Shown piece after piece: positions 48,193 through 60,900 of a stretch of DNA of 64,000 nucleotides. A program made the translations under genes and the position numbers. How positions within the stretch are numbered: position 1 is the stretch's first letter; every line of letters begins with the position of its first letter. Source of the DNA: Formicarius rufipectus (taxonomy: Eukaryota; Chordata; Aves; Passeriformes; Formicariidae); NCBI GenBank assembly GCA_013399695.1, contig VXAU01001352.1:790409-854408 (forward strand). Direction: 5' to 3'. The notes under the pieces were generated by a model, which saw nothing but the letters and a program-made list of their open reading frames with translations, was not told the DNA's origin and did not search any database.

Positions 48193-51100
48193 TAATAATG
48201 ACTGAGACTAATGATTGAAGTTACTCCTATTTTAGTGCCTGTCTGAAAACCTACCAAAATCAGATGCAGAAGGAGGGGAAGCCCTTGCTCAAATCAACAC
48301 TTTTCATTTGTTTCAGAACACATGTTTGGAAGGACTGAACTTAATTATACTTAAATATGTTTCTAAATGTTGTCTGTACTTGAAAAATGTAATAAGCAGT
48401 TTAGAAAAATATTTTAAACAGATGTTAAATGCTTATTAAGTATTTTGTATATATATGGATGTAGAGGTTGTTCATGTTTAAGGCATTGTAGTGCTTTTCC
48501 TTTCTAATTTAGTTAGAAGTACTTTTTATTAATTTCCAGAGTAATTCTGCTAGGTTTTTTTTTGTTTTTGTGTTTTGTCTCACTTTTTGTTGTTGTTTAT
48601 TTTTTAAATTAATATTTTTTTCCTTGTCCCACTGTTTTTTGGCTTTTTTTAATGAAGCCTTCTTGATTATTATTAGATATTTTATCAAATGCTGAAAGTA
48701 AGAAGAGTTGAAGTTAGGTTTTGCTGTAGCTGTCATTTTTCAGCCTTGTTACCTCATTTGTCTTTAGAATCTTTTCCCTTGGTTAGGATAGATTTGGTAA
48801 TCCACAAAAATGTCCTTATATTGCAAAATTTCCATCTACACTTCCACATCATCATCATCCTTTAGGCCACTCACTGGCATACACAAGTGATTGAAGGGAT
48901 TGAAGACCTAGACAGATGTTAGTGGACAAAGCTTATGACATGGGGTTTGGCTTCTACATGCTTAGCTGAATAAGTTCTAAATGGGGAATGGAAATGTTAG
49001 AAGTGGGTTTTTTAAAACATTAACTCCTTCCATGCTTGTTATGAAATTATAGTTGTCTAACAGTGATTAACAAGTAATTCCATCCATGCACATTCTCACT
49101 GAAAAAGAAGTGGTTTTGTTTATTTCAGTGTTGGGTAAATTAAACTCAAATATATTGGTGTTTTGGAACTAAGTACAGGTATAAGATTTTCATCAGAAAA
49201 CAGTGCTTTTGTTTTAGATAAGCCTGTTACTTCAGTCCAAAATAATTTTCAGGTGTTGGCCCGAGACTGTAATGAGAACATATATTAAATTGGAAGAAGT
49301 GGTTGTAGTTGAGGGGCTAGAGTATCCAAAAATAAATCTGTGTGTTCAGTCCCATTAATAAAAGGTGTTAACATGAATGAAATAGTATGTCACTGTCAGC
49401 TGAGCCTCCCTCAGAAAGAACATCTCATTTTCCTGGCTCATTGTCTTTCTTTTTGTGAGACTGGTGGTTGCTTGTAAGTCTTGAAGGGTGAGTTTGCTAA
49501 GTAAGAGTAGCACAAATCTGAAAATTAATGTAAATTAATAAATAAATTGCTCTTGCAGTACTTCTGATGGTAATGTTTGGGTGTTTGTTTTTTTTTTTTT
49601 TAAAGGAAAGCTAGGCAATTACTGTAATAAAATCAGGTTCTTTGAATAACCACACTTTCCCAGGGATTATGGGGTTACATCCAAGCTGAGATACCTAAAA
49701 CTGGCTCCTCCTCATGTGGTGAATGTTTAAACAGAACAACCCTTTAAGGTTTCTCACGGATGCTGCCAAAGCAATAAGGAACCTAAAGTTGTAGGCTCAT
49801 TTTTTTCAGCCTCTTGCTGAAGCTGATCGATGATGGGATCAAGAGGTCAAACAGATGTATCATGATAGCTTTTTGTTCAGCATGAGGTTCACTGAAGTGC
49901 AGTAATTTTGAATGAGGAAAAAAGGAATCTTCTTTTCTGTGTGTAAAAGACTGAACCGCCCTCCTTTTATTAGTGTTGCGACAGCACGAAACTCCTTGGG
50001 TTTGCCAGCTTTTCATGCCCTGAGCTAAGACAGGAGTGTGCTTGCCCGTGGTGTCCATCCTTGCATTTGAACTGAGAATTGTGAAGCTGGCCAATATATA
50101 TGTCTTCGTTGGTCAGTGTTGATGTCTTTGATTATGTCAGAAAGGAAAAAACAAAACCAGGAGGTAAGGAAATCAAATAATCAGAAAATCTTGGAAGCTG
50201 GCTGGTTTATTTCATAGCAAAAAGCCTAGCACGTACATATCCATCTATGTGTGTGTTACCACTTTTCTGCAGGCCTTATAGAATTGCAAGAAAATTTATT
50301 TATTTTTTTTCCCCCAGAAGGGAGGGCTGGAGAATGCTTTTGATACTAATTTCCTGCACAGATATGCAAATGGCAAAAAGCATTGTACTGAATTCAAGGG
50401 CCAACTAAAATGATCTGAAGCTTTTTAAAGAAATACCCCACTGACTGGCCAGTTAGTTTTGTATTTAACTGGTCTGTGTAGAATCAAATTATAAATGAAA
50501 TCCTGTTATCTGAAGAAATATTATTTTAAGAATACCTTAAAAAAGAAATCTTTCAAGTTCTGTGTAGCAAACACTTATTATTACCAAAGAGGATTTCTTT
50601 CCCCACAACAAAATAGAACTCTCTGATTTTGTTGACAAGAGACAGGGTGACTCCTAGGATGTGGCTTTGCAGTGAGCACTAACTTTCTATATCTCCCATC
50701 TCTAAACTTTTAACCCATGTTGTACAATTCCTTTGAAACTTCTGATTTTTAGATGATTCATAGTTGTCAGCTCCAGACCTTTCAGCATCTAAATAGTGTC
50801 CTTCAGATGATACTAGTAAATAAGAAGGAAGTGGGTTTTGGATTTGGTTCCAATTATGCAATTGTGCCTTTTCTTCTGTTGTGGCTTAAAAAATTCTCTT
50901 GGAAGTTTTAATTTCCTTCCTGTATTTAATTATGACCAGGCTCTAACAAATGCTGTATTAAGTTGGTTTCTTTTGGATTGAAAATCTGCAAGAAGTACTT
51001 TACATTTAACATTTCCACAATTCTGAAGTGTATTTTTTCCCAGATTCCAGAGACAGGATAATGTGGTTAATATTGTTTGTATTATATGTTTATTCATCAG

Positions 51101-52929
51101 ACACTTCTCTGCTTGTACTATGTTTCAGTTTGTATTTGCCATATCAAACTGTCAACCTGCTTAAAATTTCGAAGTGACCCTAGAAAAACCTGAGATAAGT
51201 AGTATAAATTATTTTCTATATTCTATCTTTGTGCTTAATTTACCAGTCACTTCACTGAGGCAATGCTGAGGTTTAGAAGTGTTTGTTTCTGCACCGTGTT
51301 TTCCCAAGGTCGTTGTGTTTAAGGCTTGTCTGTTCAAGGTGCTTTCAGTGCTGTCTGCTCAGGACCTTCATGGTATGTCTTTTACTGACGCTTGAGCAGA
51401 GGAGAAGCTGGGGGGCAATCACACAGAACCTGGAGGACATGAGTGGTGTCACCTGATCCCTGAGCTGTAAGTTATGTGATGAATGTCGGCCTGGGGACTT
51501 TAAATACTGTGCAGGTGTCTCGGCTGTGTCTGGTTCTCTGCTTGCTGAGGGCTGGGTGAATGCACAAAGCAGATCTTCTTCCTTTAGAGGTCATTGCTTC
51601 TGGTGATTCTGGAGCCCATCTAGGGAGGACTGCCACACAGTTGTTTTGGGTATGGTTTGAATAAGTGGGTTTTTTGCAAGCTTATAAAACATCATCTTTG
51701 CAAAGCATTGTATTCTTCTTCTCCATCATAATGAAAAATTAAGTCTGTGCTATATGGAGATGTCATCCTTTGCACTGTATAGCTCTGGTGTGGGAAGATA
51801 ATAAAATCTGAATTAATATGAACATTTCTTTAAACATCTACTGTTCTTTGAACACTTTTCTTGGCCACAATTCTTGATAATTTCCACTGAGGACATCAGC
51901 ATAACTAAGAACAGAACTTATCCCTCTGGGTTTTGAGCAGCCAGAATTTGATTGAATAGAGCAGAAGACCATACTAACATGACAGTAATTCAATTTAATA
52001 TTGGCCTCTGTGGAATGTGTGTTATGATTTCTAATGATTAGTTATGCAGTCATTGGTAGAATGTACTTCAACTGGATCTTGGTTTTATTTAGTGGCTTTC
52101 TTTACTCTGTAAACAGAATACATATTCGAATGTCAAGGGTATTTCTTCTTTAGCTGCTACCTGACAGTAAATCCTGTGTCTTTTTGCTTTCACTACCATT
52201 GTTCCTGTGCTAATGAAACTAAGCCTGAATGAGTTGCAGCTTCATTTTCTGTGTTGATCTGCCTCTGTCATCAATTAGAGAAAGACTGGGAAGGAGATAG
52301 AAAAAAATATGCCTCTTTACTACTAAAATAAAAATAAAAATAACAATAAAAATAAAAACGGCTGTCTGAAGTGGGTAAGGGAGAGGGTTTGAAGACAAAG
52401 AAAGACATTTCTTTTAATGAGTTTATTATTTAGATGACCTTTAAAAAAGGGCGTAGTCATGGGAGTTGAATCAAGATGTTTATTACCAGCAGATCAAATT
52501 TCAGGATCATGCTGAGTATTAGAAGGATAATGTGGATAGTTGAAAAGAAATCGGAATTATTTAAGTAACTGGTAGCAGAAAGAACACTTTTAGTGTATCC
52601 CTCACCTGTCCCTCTAAACTCATAGAAGTTTTCAGAAGTCACTCTATAAATTGGTCAAATTTGGATAGACCCTTTCAACACATTACATGCCATTTATTTA
52701 TGCAAATAGCAAGTAAGAAGGTTTTAACTCAATGGAAGAGGTTCCAGTTCTATGTCATGGAAAATTTTAAGTTCACAAGACAACTGGTTGTTATGTACTG
52801 TTGAACCTCTGGAAATCTAATAAACCTTAACAAGCATGGCTAATGAAATGCTAGCTAAGGTTTCAAACTGCTTGCTTTGCTTACTTCAGATAACTCTCTT
52901 CCCTAGTCGTTTCCTGAGTCTTATTGCCT
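48193..52929. other. Intron 8 segment without recognised elements
   Basis: AT-rich unique sequence. Simple repeats: T-rich at 48556-48615, T-run at 49589-49602, (AAAAT)n at 52324-52358. ORFs such as 49783-50094 have no recognisable motif. No match to the expected exon 9 of SUGCT was seen. Confidence 0.5.
52324..52358. repeat. (AAAAT)n microsatellite
   Basis: Six or so AAAAT/AATAA units in tandem with one C substitution. Confidence 0.88.
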
Positions 52930-53885
52930 TTCACTGGAGATGCTCCAGCATCTCAATGTCCTTTTTGAAGTGAGAGTCCCAGAACTGAGCACAGCACTCG
53001 AAGTGTGGCCTCATCAGTGCCCAGTACAGGGGGGTGATCACTGCCCTGGTCCTGCAGGACCCAGCACTTTGCCTTGCTGAACCTCCTGCTGTTGTCCTTA
53101 CCCACTGACTGAGTCTGTCCAGGTCTCTCTGTAGAACCTTTTCTACCCCTGAACAGATCAACACTCCCACCCAGCTTAGTTTTGTCTGCAAATTGACTGA
53201 GGGTGCACTCAATCCCTATGCCTCAGTCATCAGCAAAGACATTAACCAGGGTTAGCCCCAGTGCTGAGCCCTGGGGACGGCTGCTGATGACTGGCTGCCA
53301 ACTGGACTCATCTCTGCTCACAACTCTCAGGGCCCAGCCACCCAGCTGTATTTTACCCATCAAAAAGTCCACCCATCCAAGCCACAGGCAGCCAGTTTTC
53401 CTAGGAATATGCTATGGGAGACAGTGTAAAACGCTTTACTGAAGTCTAGGTAGGCTATGTGCACAGCCTTTCTCTCATCAACTAAGTGGGGCACTTTGTC
53501 ATAGAAGATCAGGTTGGTCAAGCAGGACCTGCCTCTCACAAATCCGTGTTGGCTGGGCCTGATCCCCTGGTTGTCCTGCTTGTGCCATATTGGCTCTTAG
53601 GATGAGCTCTCCCATAACCTTGCCTGGAACCAAGGTTAGGCTGACAGGCCTGTAGTTCCCTGGATCATCTTTCTGACTCTTCTTGTAGAAGGTTGTTACA
53701 TTTACTAATTTCCAGTCAGCTGGAGCTTCTCCAGTTAACCAGGACTGTCAGTAGATGATTGAAAGTGGTTTGGCAAGCTCTTTCACCAGTTCCCTCATTT
53801 CTCTGGGATGGATCCCATCAGAGCCTGTAGACTTGTGAGTGTCTAGTCAAAATTCAATTATTTGTAAAAATGTTTTGCCTTGCTT
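52930..53885 (-). mobile_element. CR1 reverse-transcriptase fragment, antisense
   Basis: Read on the - strand it covers nearly the whole RT domain: HKSTGSDGIHPREM-like start near 53850, PLSIIY and the SWLTGEAPADWKL segment, DDPGNYRPVSL near 53650, and a C-terminal region ending LYWALMRPHFECCAQFWD. The catalytic box reads F-A-D-K at about 53181-53192, so the second Asp is lost. Stops and frameshifts are present and the 3' UTR and tail are missing. It is a dead fragment. Confidence 0.92.
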
Positions 53886-55079
53886 GGAATGAATGCTTGC
53901 AGAACTGGATTTCTCTGATAAACATATGTGAAGTTATTTTCATTCAAGCTTACTCTGTAAGAAAACATTTTGTTTCTTTGTGGTACTACTTAAATATTTT
54001 TGTAGACTGATTAAGGAATAACTTCCTTCTTCAGGGTATCATTTACAACTTTGTTGCCACTATTCAGAAAGCATTATCCTGCACAAGTGCCCCATCTTCC
54101 ACTCCAGACTCATTGGTAATACCAAAGTCAAACAGAACTTTGGACCACATTCCTCTGACTTGCATGCTGTTTAACAGCTCAGTAGATGAACCACACCTGC
54201 ACTGTAAACAGCATTAAAGTGCTCAAAAAAAGCATTAGGGGGTGTTCCTGAAAGCTGCAGAGGCCCAGAAATGCATTCTTGTGCATTGCAAAACATACTA
54301 TTCCAAACATTTCCTTCAATTGTGTGGGTTTGTTTCTTGTGTCATCCCTGTAGTGCATCAGCACCAAAGTACTTAATGGGCAGTGACTGGAGATCTTTCA
54401 GTGCTAGAAATAATGCCATTGTTCTGCTGAGAAAATGACTGTAATGAATGGGAGATTTGGCTGTGATAACAGGGTGGAATATTTGCACATTTCTCACACA
54501 CAGCTTGTTTCTGACTGTGCCTTCCTATGTACTAAATGAAAAATCTAAAAATCTACCTGTTTGCAGGTAGTATCCACTACTGCAGCCCAAGCTGTTAAAA
54601 TTACTATTAAATTTTATGTTTCTGTCTGTTCACCCTGATAAGATGAAAATAACGTGGTCAGGAGGAGACAAACACGCTTAAGATTCTTTTTCCTGTGTGA
54701 GTATTGACTCTGATAAGTGTGGAGACAAAAAAGATGAGTGTTGTAAGTGGTTAGGTGAATGGATATTTTCATTGTAAGTTACCCTGTTCCTAATCATGAG
54801 ATCAAAATTGAAAAGTGCCTTAAGACAGCTTCTTTTGGAGGTTGACAGTTTTCCACTATTGATTAAATAGAACAATAAAATCCTTCACCAAGTGTATGCA
54901 GCATTCAGCTTGGAGCCTGTGGATACTACTCCATTGCAAACAAGAACAAAAATTGCTGTATTTATTCTGATGCTTGTCTTCACAGCTAATTAAGTTTAAT
55001 ATGAGCAGAATCTGTTTGTCTGCATTGTGTTTTTATGCTTCCTTGTTTCCATTCTCAACTGTTAATTACAGCTACCTTT
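53886..55079. other. Intron 8 segment without recognised elements
   Basis: Unique AT-rich sequence; short ORFs only, none with a motif. Confidence 0.55.
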
Positions 55080-55495
55080 TTTGGAATGGAAAAGAATCAT
55101 TTAGGTTGGAAAAGCGCTTTAGGATCATCAAGCCCAGCTGTAAACCCAACACTGCGAAGTCCACTGCTAAGCCATGCCTATAAGTGCCACGTCTTTTCAA
55201 TACTTCCAGGTATGGGGACTCCACCACGTCCCTGGGCAACCTGTTTCAATGCCTGACAGCCCTTTCAGTGCAGAAATTTTTCCTAATATCTAATCTAAAC
55301 CTCCTTGGTTTAGAGGCTATTTCCTCTTGTCCTTCCACTTGTTACCTGGAAGAAGGGATTGACCCCCACCTGGTTACAGCCTCTTCTCAGGTAGTTGTAG
55401 AGGGTGATAAGGTCCCCCTGAGCCTCCTTTTCTCCAGGCTGAACACCCCCAGCTCCCTCAGTCACTCCTCACAACTCTCTGTTGGAACACTCATG
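55080..55495 (-). mobile_element. CR1 3' region fragment, antisense
   Basis: From aatcatttaggttggaaaag at the left (reversed CR1 3' end) through gggcaacctgtttcaatgcc and the ggtccccctgagcctccttt segment to gctccctcagtcactcctca at the right. These are reverse complements of the CR1 3' UTR and ORF2 C-terminus. It belongs to a different CR1 subfamily from the 18295 and 34575 copies, judging by wording. Truncated at the 5' end. Confidence 0.92.
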
Positions 55496-56029
55496 TGGCA
55501 GGTTTTCAGGCTAAGGAGTCAGGAGCAGTTCCCAAGACAGGGGCCTCAGAGATAACAGTGGGATCTGCAAAATGACCTTGGCCAGCAGTGACCTGAGAGG
55601 AGAACCTGCTGATGTTCCATGGAATGATACAAGTGAAGAACTCTATTAATAAAGTTAAAATTAAGATAGATAAGAACTGTGTGAATTCACCAATTTTATA
55701 AAATATATCTTAGTTGATATTTAGCTATAACTGTATTGTTGGATGGTTTTGATGGAGTGTATTAGTTTTAGAAATGTGCAAAATTGTGTATGGAGAGAGT
55801 TCCTTCTTGTACTTTTGAAATCCCTGTACAGTGGTACATAAAGAGGCAAGAATAGAAACATTGAGAAAGAGGAGAGGAGGAAAAAGCATTTTCTGCCATT
55901 CCTGAGTAGAACTGTAGCTTCAGATGAAGAGGAATAAACTCTCATTTTTGTTTCTGATGCAGTCAGGTTGTCTTATTAACAGCTCAGGCCTATAAGCCTA
56001 ATACTAAGACACTGAGGACTGTCTGCAAG
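55496..56029. other. Intron 8 spacer
   Basis: Unique AT-rich sequence between two antisense CR1 copies; nothing recognised. Confidence 0.55.
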
Positions 56030-57490
56030 AAGTTGTTGGCTACAGGTCACACTTCCATAGAAAGAGATCAGGTTGCTCATGTAGGACTTGCCTTCATAAA
56101 CTTGTGCTGGCTGGGCCTGATCCTCTCACTGTCCTGCACATACCACATGATAATTCTGTGCCTCCACCTTTAGGATTTTCTTGCTGTAGACTATCCAGCC
56201 TTCCTAACCTCCTTCGTCCTACAGGACTGCCTCCCAAGGGACTTTCTCAGCCAGTTTCCTAAACAGGTCAAAGTCCACCATCTGGAATTCCAAGGTAATG
56301 GTTCTTCTGGCCCCCATCTCCTTCCTTCTCCAAGAATTAAAAATTCTGCCATTTTGTGATTGCTATGCCCAAGACAGCCTTCCATCACCACCCACAAGTC
56401 CTCTTCCCACAAACAGCAGGTCCAGGGGGCCCCTTCCTTAGTTGGCTCTTTCAGGAGGCTCACTGCATCAGGAAGTCATTTTCCACACCCTCCAGGGACC
56501 TCCTCAACTGGTTCTTCTTTGCTGCATTGTATTTCCAACTGTGTGTTGAAGTCCCCGATGAGAACAAGGGGTAGCAATTCTGAGACTTCTCCCAGCTGCT
56601 CATAGAATATTCCATCTGCCTCTTCCTCTTGGCTGGGTGGTGTATGAGGACATCTGCTCTGTTGGCCTTCTCCTCGACTCTTACCCACAAACACTAAACC
56701 AAATCATCACCGTCATCCAGCTCTAGGCAGCCAAAACACTGACTAACATACACGGCTTCTCCACCTCCTCTCCTGCCTTGCCTGTCCCTTCTGAAGGGTT
56801 TGGAGCCATTCCTTGCAGCACTCCAGTTGTGTGAGTCATCCCACCACATTTCTGTGATCCCTTAACCATTCACCCCAAAGCTGTGAAGTTTTTCTTGATC
56901 ACCTTCAGACTACCTGAAAAATTGGAGGGCCATAGGGTGAGAACCTTTTTTCCACGTTTTTAACCTGGGTCCTTGAAGGGAGGCAACAGACTCACGTTAA
57001 GAAGTGGGTCTGATCTGCATATTTTGCCTTCTGCTCCTGTCATGAGGCTGTCTCCCATGACCATGGCCCATATTTTGTCTTCATGGAAGCAGTTTTGGTG
57101 CAGGACATAGGCTGGTTTGACCTCGGTGACACCTCCAAGGGATGACCCGCCGTCCTCGTTGGTGGTCGGTCGCACTTACAGAGCCTCCAACCTGTGAGGT
57201 GGGAGGGATGGTGAGGCAGTCACAGAGGGGATGTGCCTGCTGTGCCATCGCCCCTGTACCTTCAGTCACATGAAAAGAGCATAAGGAAATCAATCTGGGT
57301 CGTGACTCCTGCCTGATGTGGAGCCTGTGTGCCTCCTTCTCCTTGCCCTGATCCTCCTTCACTCACCTCCTCTCCGAGCGCCGTCCCTGTGCCGAGATGT
57401 TTGTCCGTGTGGGTGCTTCTCAAACTGCTCTGTGCTCTGCAAGTCTGCCTGCACTTCTTGGTGGCAAGAGGAGCCACCCCAAGGACTCAA
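56030..57490 (-). mobile_element. CR1 copy, antisense, with ORF1 esterase, endonuclease and RT pieces
   Basis: From right to left on the - strand: an ORF1 part with the esterase nucleophile box GDSLMTGAEG intact (GDS at 57048-57056); the later esterase word IKKNFTALG (about 56890); then a jump to the ORF2 endonuclease with PPSQEEEADGIFYEQLGEVS and IGDFN words (56510-56660) and the GCLGHSNHKMAEF segment (about 56340-56400); and finally a short RT piece (SYMSNLISFYG) near 56060-56100. Internal deletions join ORF1 directly to ORF2. No 3' tail is present. Several frameshifts show it is inactive. Confidence 0.92.
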
Positions 57491-57543
57491 TCTGTGCTAT
57501 TTTCTAAGCACTCAATGAAATACAACCAGGCATGGGATTAAAA

Positions 57544-57549
57544 CCCAGA
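57544..57549. repeat. Target-site duplication CCCAGA, left copy
   Basis: Six bases directly before the TG of the LTR at 57550; identical to 57994-57999. Confidence 0.88.
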
Positions 57550-57993
57550 TGCAGCGGTCGGGCATGGTCCCCATTTGTGGGGGATCAAACAGGAACATTT
57601 ATTGAAAATACAAGATGCAATATAAAGGTTCAACGAGTAAATATTCATCTCAGGGGCTGGTTTTATGCTAAATGTAGGGGGAGATATTACAATTAGGAGA
57701 TTACATTATGGAGGAGATTACATAATGTTACCTAACATTATTATGTTATGGAGGGCAGTCAGGAATGCAAGGTCAGAAGAAACAAAGGCACTTTATACAT
57801 GAAAGTTCATTTGGCCTAAGAGGAGTGCACAGAAGCCCACAAATCTTGTCAGCTGTAGGAGATACTGTGGCAGCAGATGTCAGGAGACTTGGATGAGTTT
57901 AATCAGTTCTGGGAAACTCCTAGTACACTTTTCCAAGGCTTCTTTGACTTTCCAGTCAGCTTTCTTGAAGCCAAGATAGTTTTGAATCCCACA
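57550..57993 (-). mobile_element. Solo LTR of an endogenous retrovirus, antisense, 6-bp TSD
   Basis: A 444-base block starting TGCAGCGG and ending ATCCCACA, flanked by perfect CCCAGA duplications. Read on the - strand it starts TGTGGGATTC and ends CGCTGCA. A - strand AATAAA (reverse complement of tttatt at about 57598-57603) lies roughly 50 bases before its 3' end, as in an LTR with a short U5. No internal retroviral sequence remains, so it is a solo LTR. A 6-bp duplication is characteristic of beta-retrovirus-like (ERVK-type) integration. It lies 60 bases from the right end of an antisense CR1. Confidence 0.9.
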
Positions 57994-57999
57994 CCCAGA
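57994..57999. repeat. Target-site duplication CCCAGA, right copy
   Basis: Matches 57544-57549 immediately after the terminal CA of the LTR. Confidence 0.88.
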
Positions 58000-60900
58000 T
58001 AAGCTGTGATACCTATTGTCATTGATATAGGCTGTAATTAAGAAATAATATAAGAAAGTGTGTTGTGGTTTTAAAAAGCACAGAAATGTAGTGGAATAAA
58101 CTTTTTAGAATTTGCAGTTCGCCTGGACTTAGTGTGTGAAATACAGAGCGTAATGAATTTAATATTTCAATGGATGAATAGTCTTTCTTCAGAGAGAATA
58201 AAGACTTAAGGAAATAATTGTAGAAGTTTATGCTTAAGGTTGTCTGAGATGTCTATTACTGGTGTCTGATTTCAGTTGTTAGAACTCTGCCAAAGTTTTA
58301 ACTGTTTTGGCTGCATTTTCCATGTCATGGAATTGCCAGAAAGGGATTAGTTTTCAAAGTTACTTTTAAGATGATCTGTTTCCAGGATCATGTTATGGGA
58401 AAATACATTGATAGGCTTTTTTATTTTTTTCTTTCTTTTCCCCTCCTGAGAAACTCAGTGCCTCAATTTTTGGATTTTATCAGCGTATACAGACTAACTT
58501 TGGAGTTCTTGGTATTTTTAACCTGAATATTCTCTTTAATAGATTTTTTTTTTAAGTGACAGATTCCTTGGTGATGTTCCTGTGATCGTATGAAGCTGAT
58601 ACAGGGGTTTTTTCAGTCTTTCTTTACACTTTCAGAAAAAAACTGATTAGTATTTTTTTTTGTAATCAAGAAAATGAAATTTTTTTCTTCCTTTTAAAAT
58701 GTGTCTTTCTTCAACTGGAGTTCATTTATATGAACTCTTTTATTTTTTTTCCTGTTTCTCTTTCATGCCAGTGCTGTCCAATAGATTCTATGCTCAGGAT
58801 TTTTATTTCTGATCCTTCCCCTAAAATTCAGCTTAATATGTTTGTTGGTTTTGTTTATTTTAATTGGAGACTGAGGAGAGATAGGATAGATTTAACTTTT
58901 ACTTTCTCTTGACACTTCGTGCTGAATAGAATATATTTTTGAAACCCCAAGTCCTAGGTCTGTTAGTTGCATCAATCTTCACTATTGTTACTACTAATTG
59001 CATCTTAATCAGGAGATATCTCCATGCTGTGGGAAGCACACAAGCATTCATTCTTTTATTCTGGTCTTTTATGAGCTCTAAATAGCTCACTAAAAAATAA
59101 TTTTTGATCAGGGTTTATTTGTTGTTGTTTATTTCATTGAATGTAGCAGTTCTCTGCAATGCAAAGCATTGTGGTTTTGAAAATGCCTCTGTTTATGTAG
59201 TCTGAACTTTTTATTTTTTTAATATAAAGCAAAAAGTGTTATCAGCCACCATTTTAATGCTCAAACACTATCTGCACAACTGTGTAATTTATCATCTGTT
59301 TGGCTGGTTTTGTGTGTCTCCACCTCTGAGAATCCGTGTTCAATACAGAGTTTTCAAATATATTACCTTTGTCTTTCTCATTTTATTGGGTTCTTTTAAA
59401 ACATTGTTCCTGGTTGATTAAGCACTGCCTGGCACATGACTTGTGTGCCTGTGTGATCTGCTGTGTGCTGTTTGGTGGCTGATTTCAGTCAGCAAGTCCC
59501 ACATGCTGCATGGGATTACTGACACGGACTTGGATACCCACCTGGTGATCTGGTTGGAAGGCACTAAAACAGGACACAGCATGAGACCTGCTTTAAAACT
59601 GTAGTTACTTGGCATTAAAGATTTGATTTTATCTCTACAAGATTGCACTTGTGACTGGGATTATGCCATTTATTAATGCTTCAATGCCAGGAGATTTCTT
59701 TTGTGAAGGGTGAATTCATGATAATTTCCTGCAGGTTTGCATTAAAAAAAATCAGTGCCACTGGGAAGAAAACCCTTTTTACCTGGAGCACAAATTTCAT
59801 AACATGACCAGAAAAGACTCTTTAATAGTAAGCCTTGGTCTACATGATAATAGCCTAAGAAATGGTAGAGCAGCACCATTTATGGTGGAGTTGTGCCAAA
59901 TCCCGCTGGAGCAAGGGCTGGGAACCATCCCATGCATGTGTCCATGGAAGCAACTTCAAAAAGGGCAACAGGGGACAACTGCAAAAGCAAAATTAGTGAA
60001 ACTTGAATTTGGATTTATTAGTGTCAAACTGTTTATTGCAATGTGGAATGGGCAAAACATGTTAAATCAGTCATTAGGTAAATACTGGCATAGGATCAGT
60101 GATTTTAAGAGACCTTTTTGTGTGCAACAAATGTGGATTGCGGGTCTTATGTTCACACTTTTCTTATGTAAAGATTTTTTTCCGTGTCACCAGAAGAATG
60201 GAAAGGGTGTAAATGGAGGATTATTGGCCTTTGCACAACCAAAGGCAATGGAATTTTTTGGAATGATTATTTTTTTCCTACAAAGTTATAGATTAATATT
60301 TGTGTTACTAGTCCTGTAGAATAGTATAAAATAAGTTATCTGCATGGTTGTAAACTGCCTGTCTTGAAGTTCCTAAGAGACAACCTATATGCTTGCTTTG
60401 TGAAAAAGTAAACAAGGATGAAAAAAAAGCAAATTAACTTGGCTTAGAGTCAAAGCCTTGTTAAGATACATGGCAGGATGGCAGACATGAAATTGGAGGG
60501 AGAAGAAAGTAAAGAATATAATTAAAATGCTATTTTCTCCTCTTTCCAGTTACCTGTCTTCTTTTGTTATTCATACACTTGCTGAAATTGCATGTAAATG
60601 ATTGATTGACTCAGCGAACTCATTGTAATAAATTATGTTTGATGTGCTATCTTGGAAAAAATCTTTTGAAATTCTGTCTCTTTTCTTTGTCTACTGACCT
60701 TGTGGCTTTTAATATCTTGTTTCCCATCTGTCTGATTCCATCATAAGCTGAGCATAACTTTTCAGACCTTAATGCACCTCTCTTTTTGTTCTGCTTTAAG
60801 TAAGTCTGTAACACAACTATGAGATTTGGCCATCAACAGTCATATTAGAAAGGAATGTTGAAATATGTGTTCCCTTTATGGAGGTGAAATAAAGAAACAC

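Noticed and set aside
49249..49290. Candidate SUGCT exon 9 after the acceptor-like ttttcag at about 49252
   Set aside because: The reading (VLARDCNEN, then an early stop) does not match the expected VACLSHI-type sequence and has no donor in place.
53225..53240. A - strand V-F-A-D-D word that looks like an intact CR1 RT catalytic box
   Set aside because: Its context aligns with the N-I-F-I-N-D-L-D segment upstream of the true box; the real box is F-A-D-K about 45 bases away.
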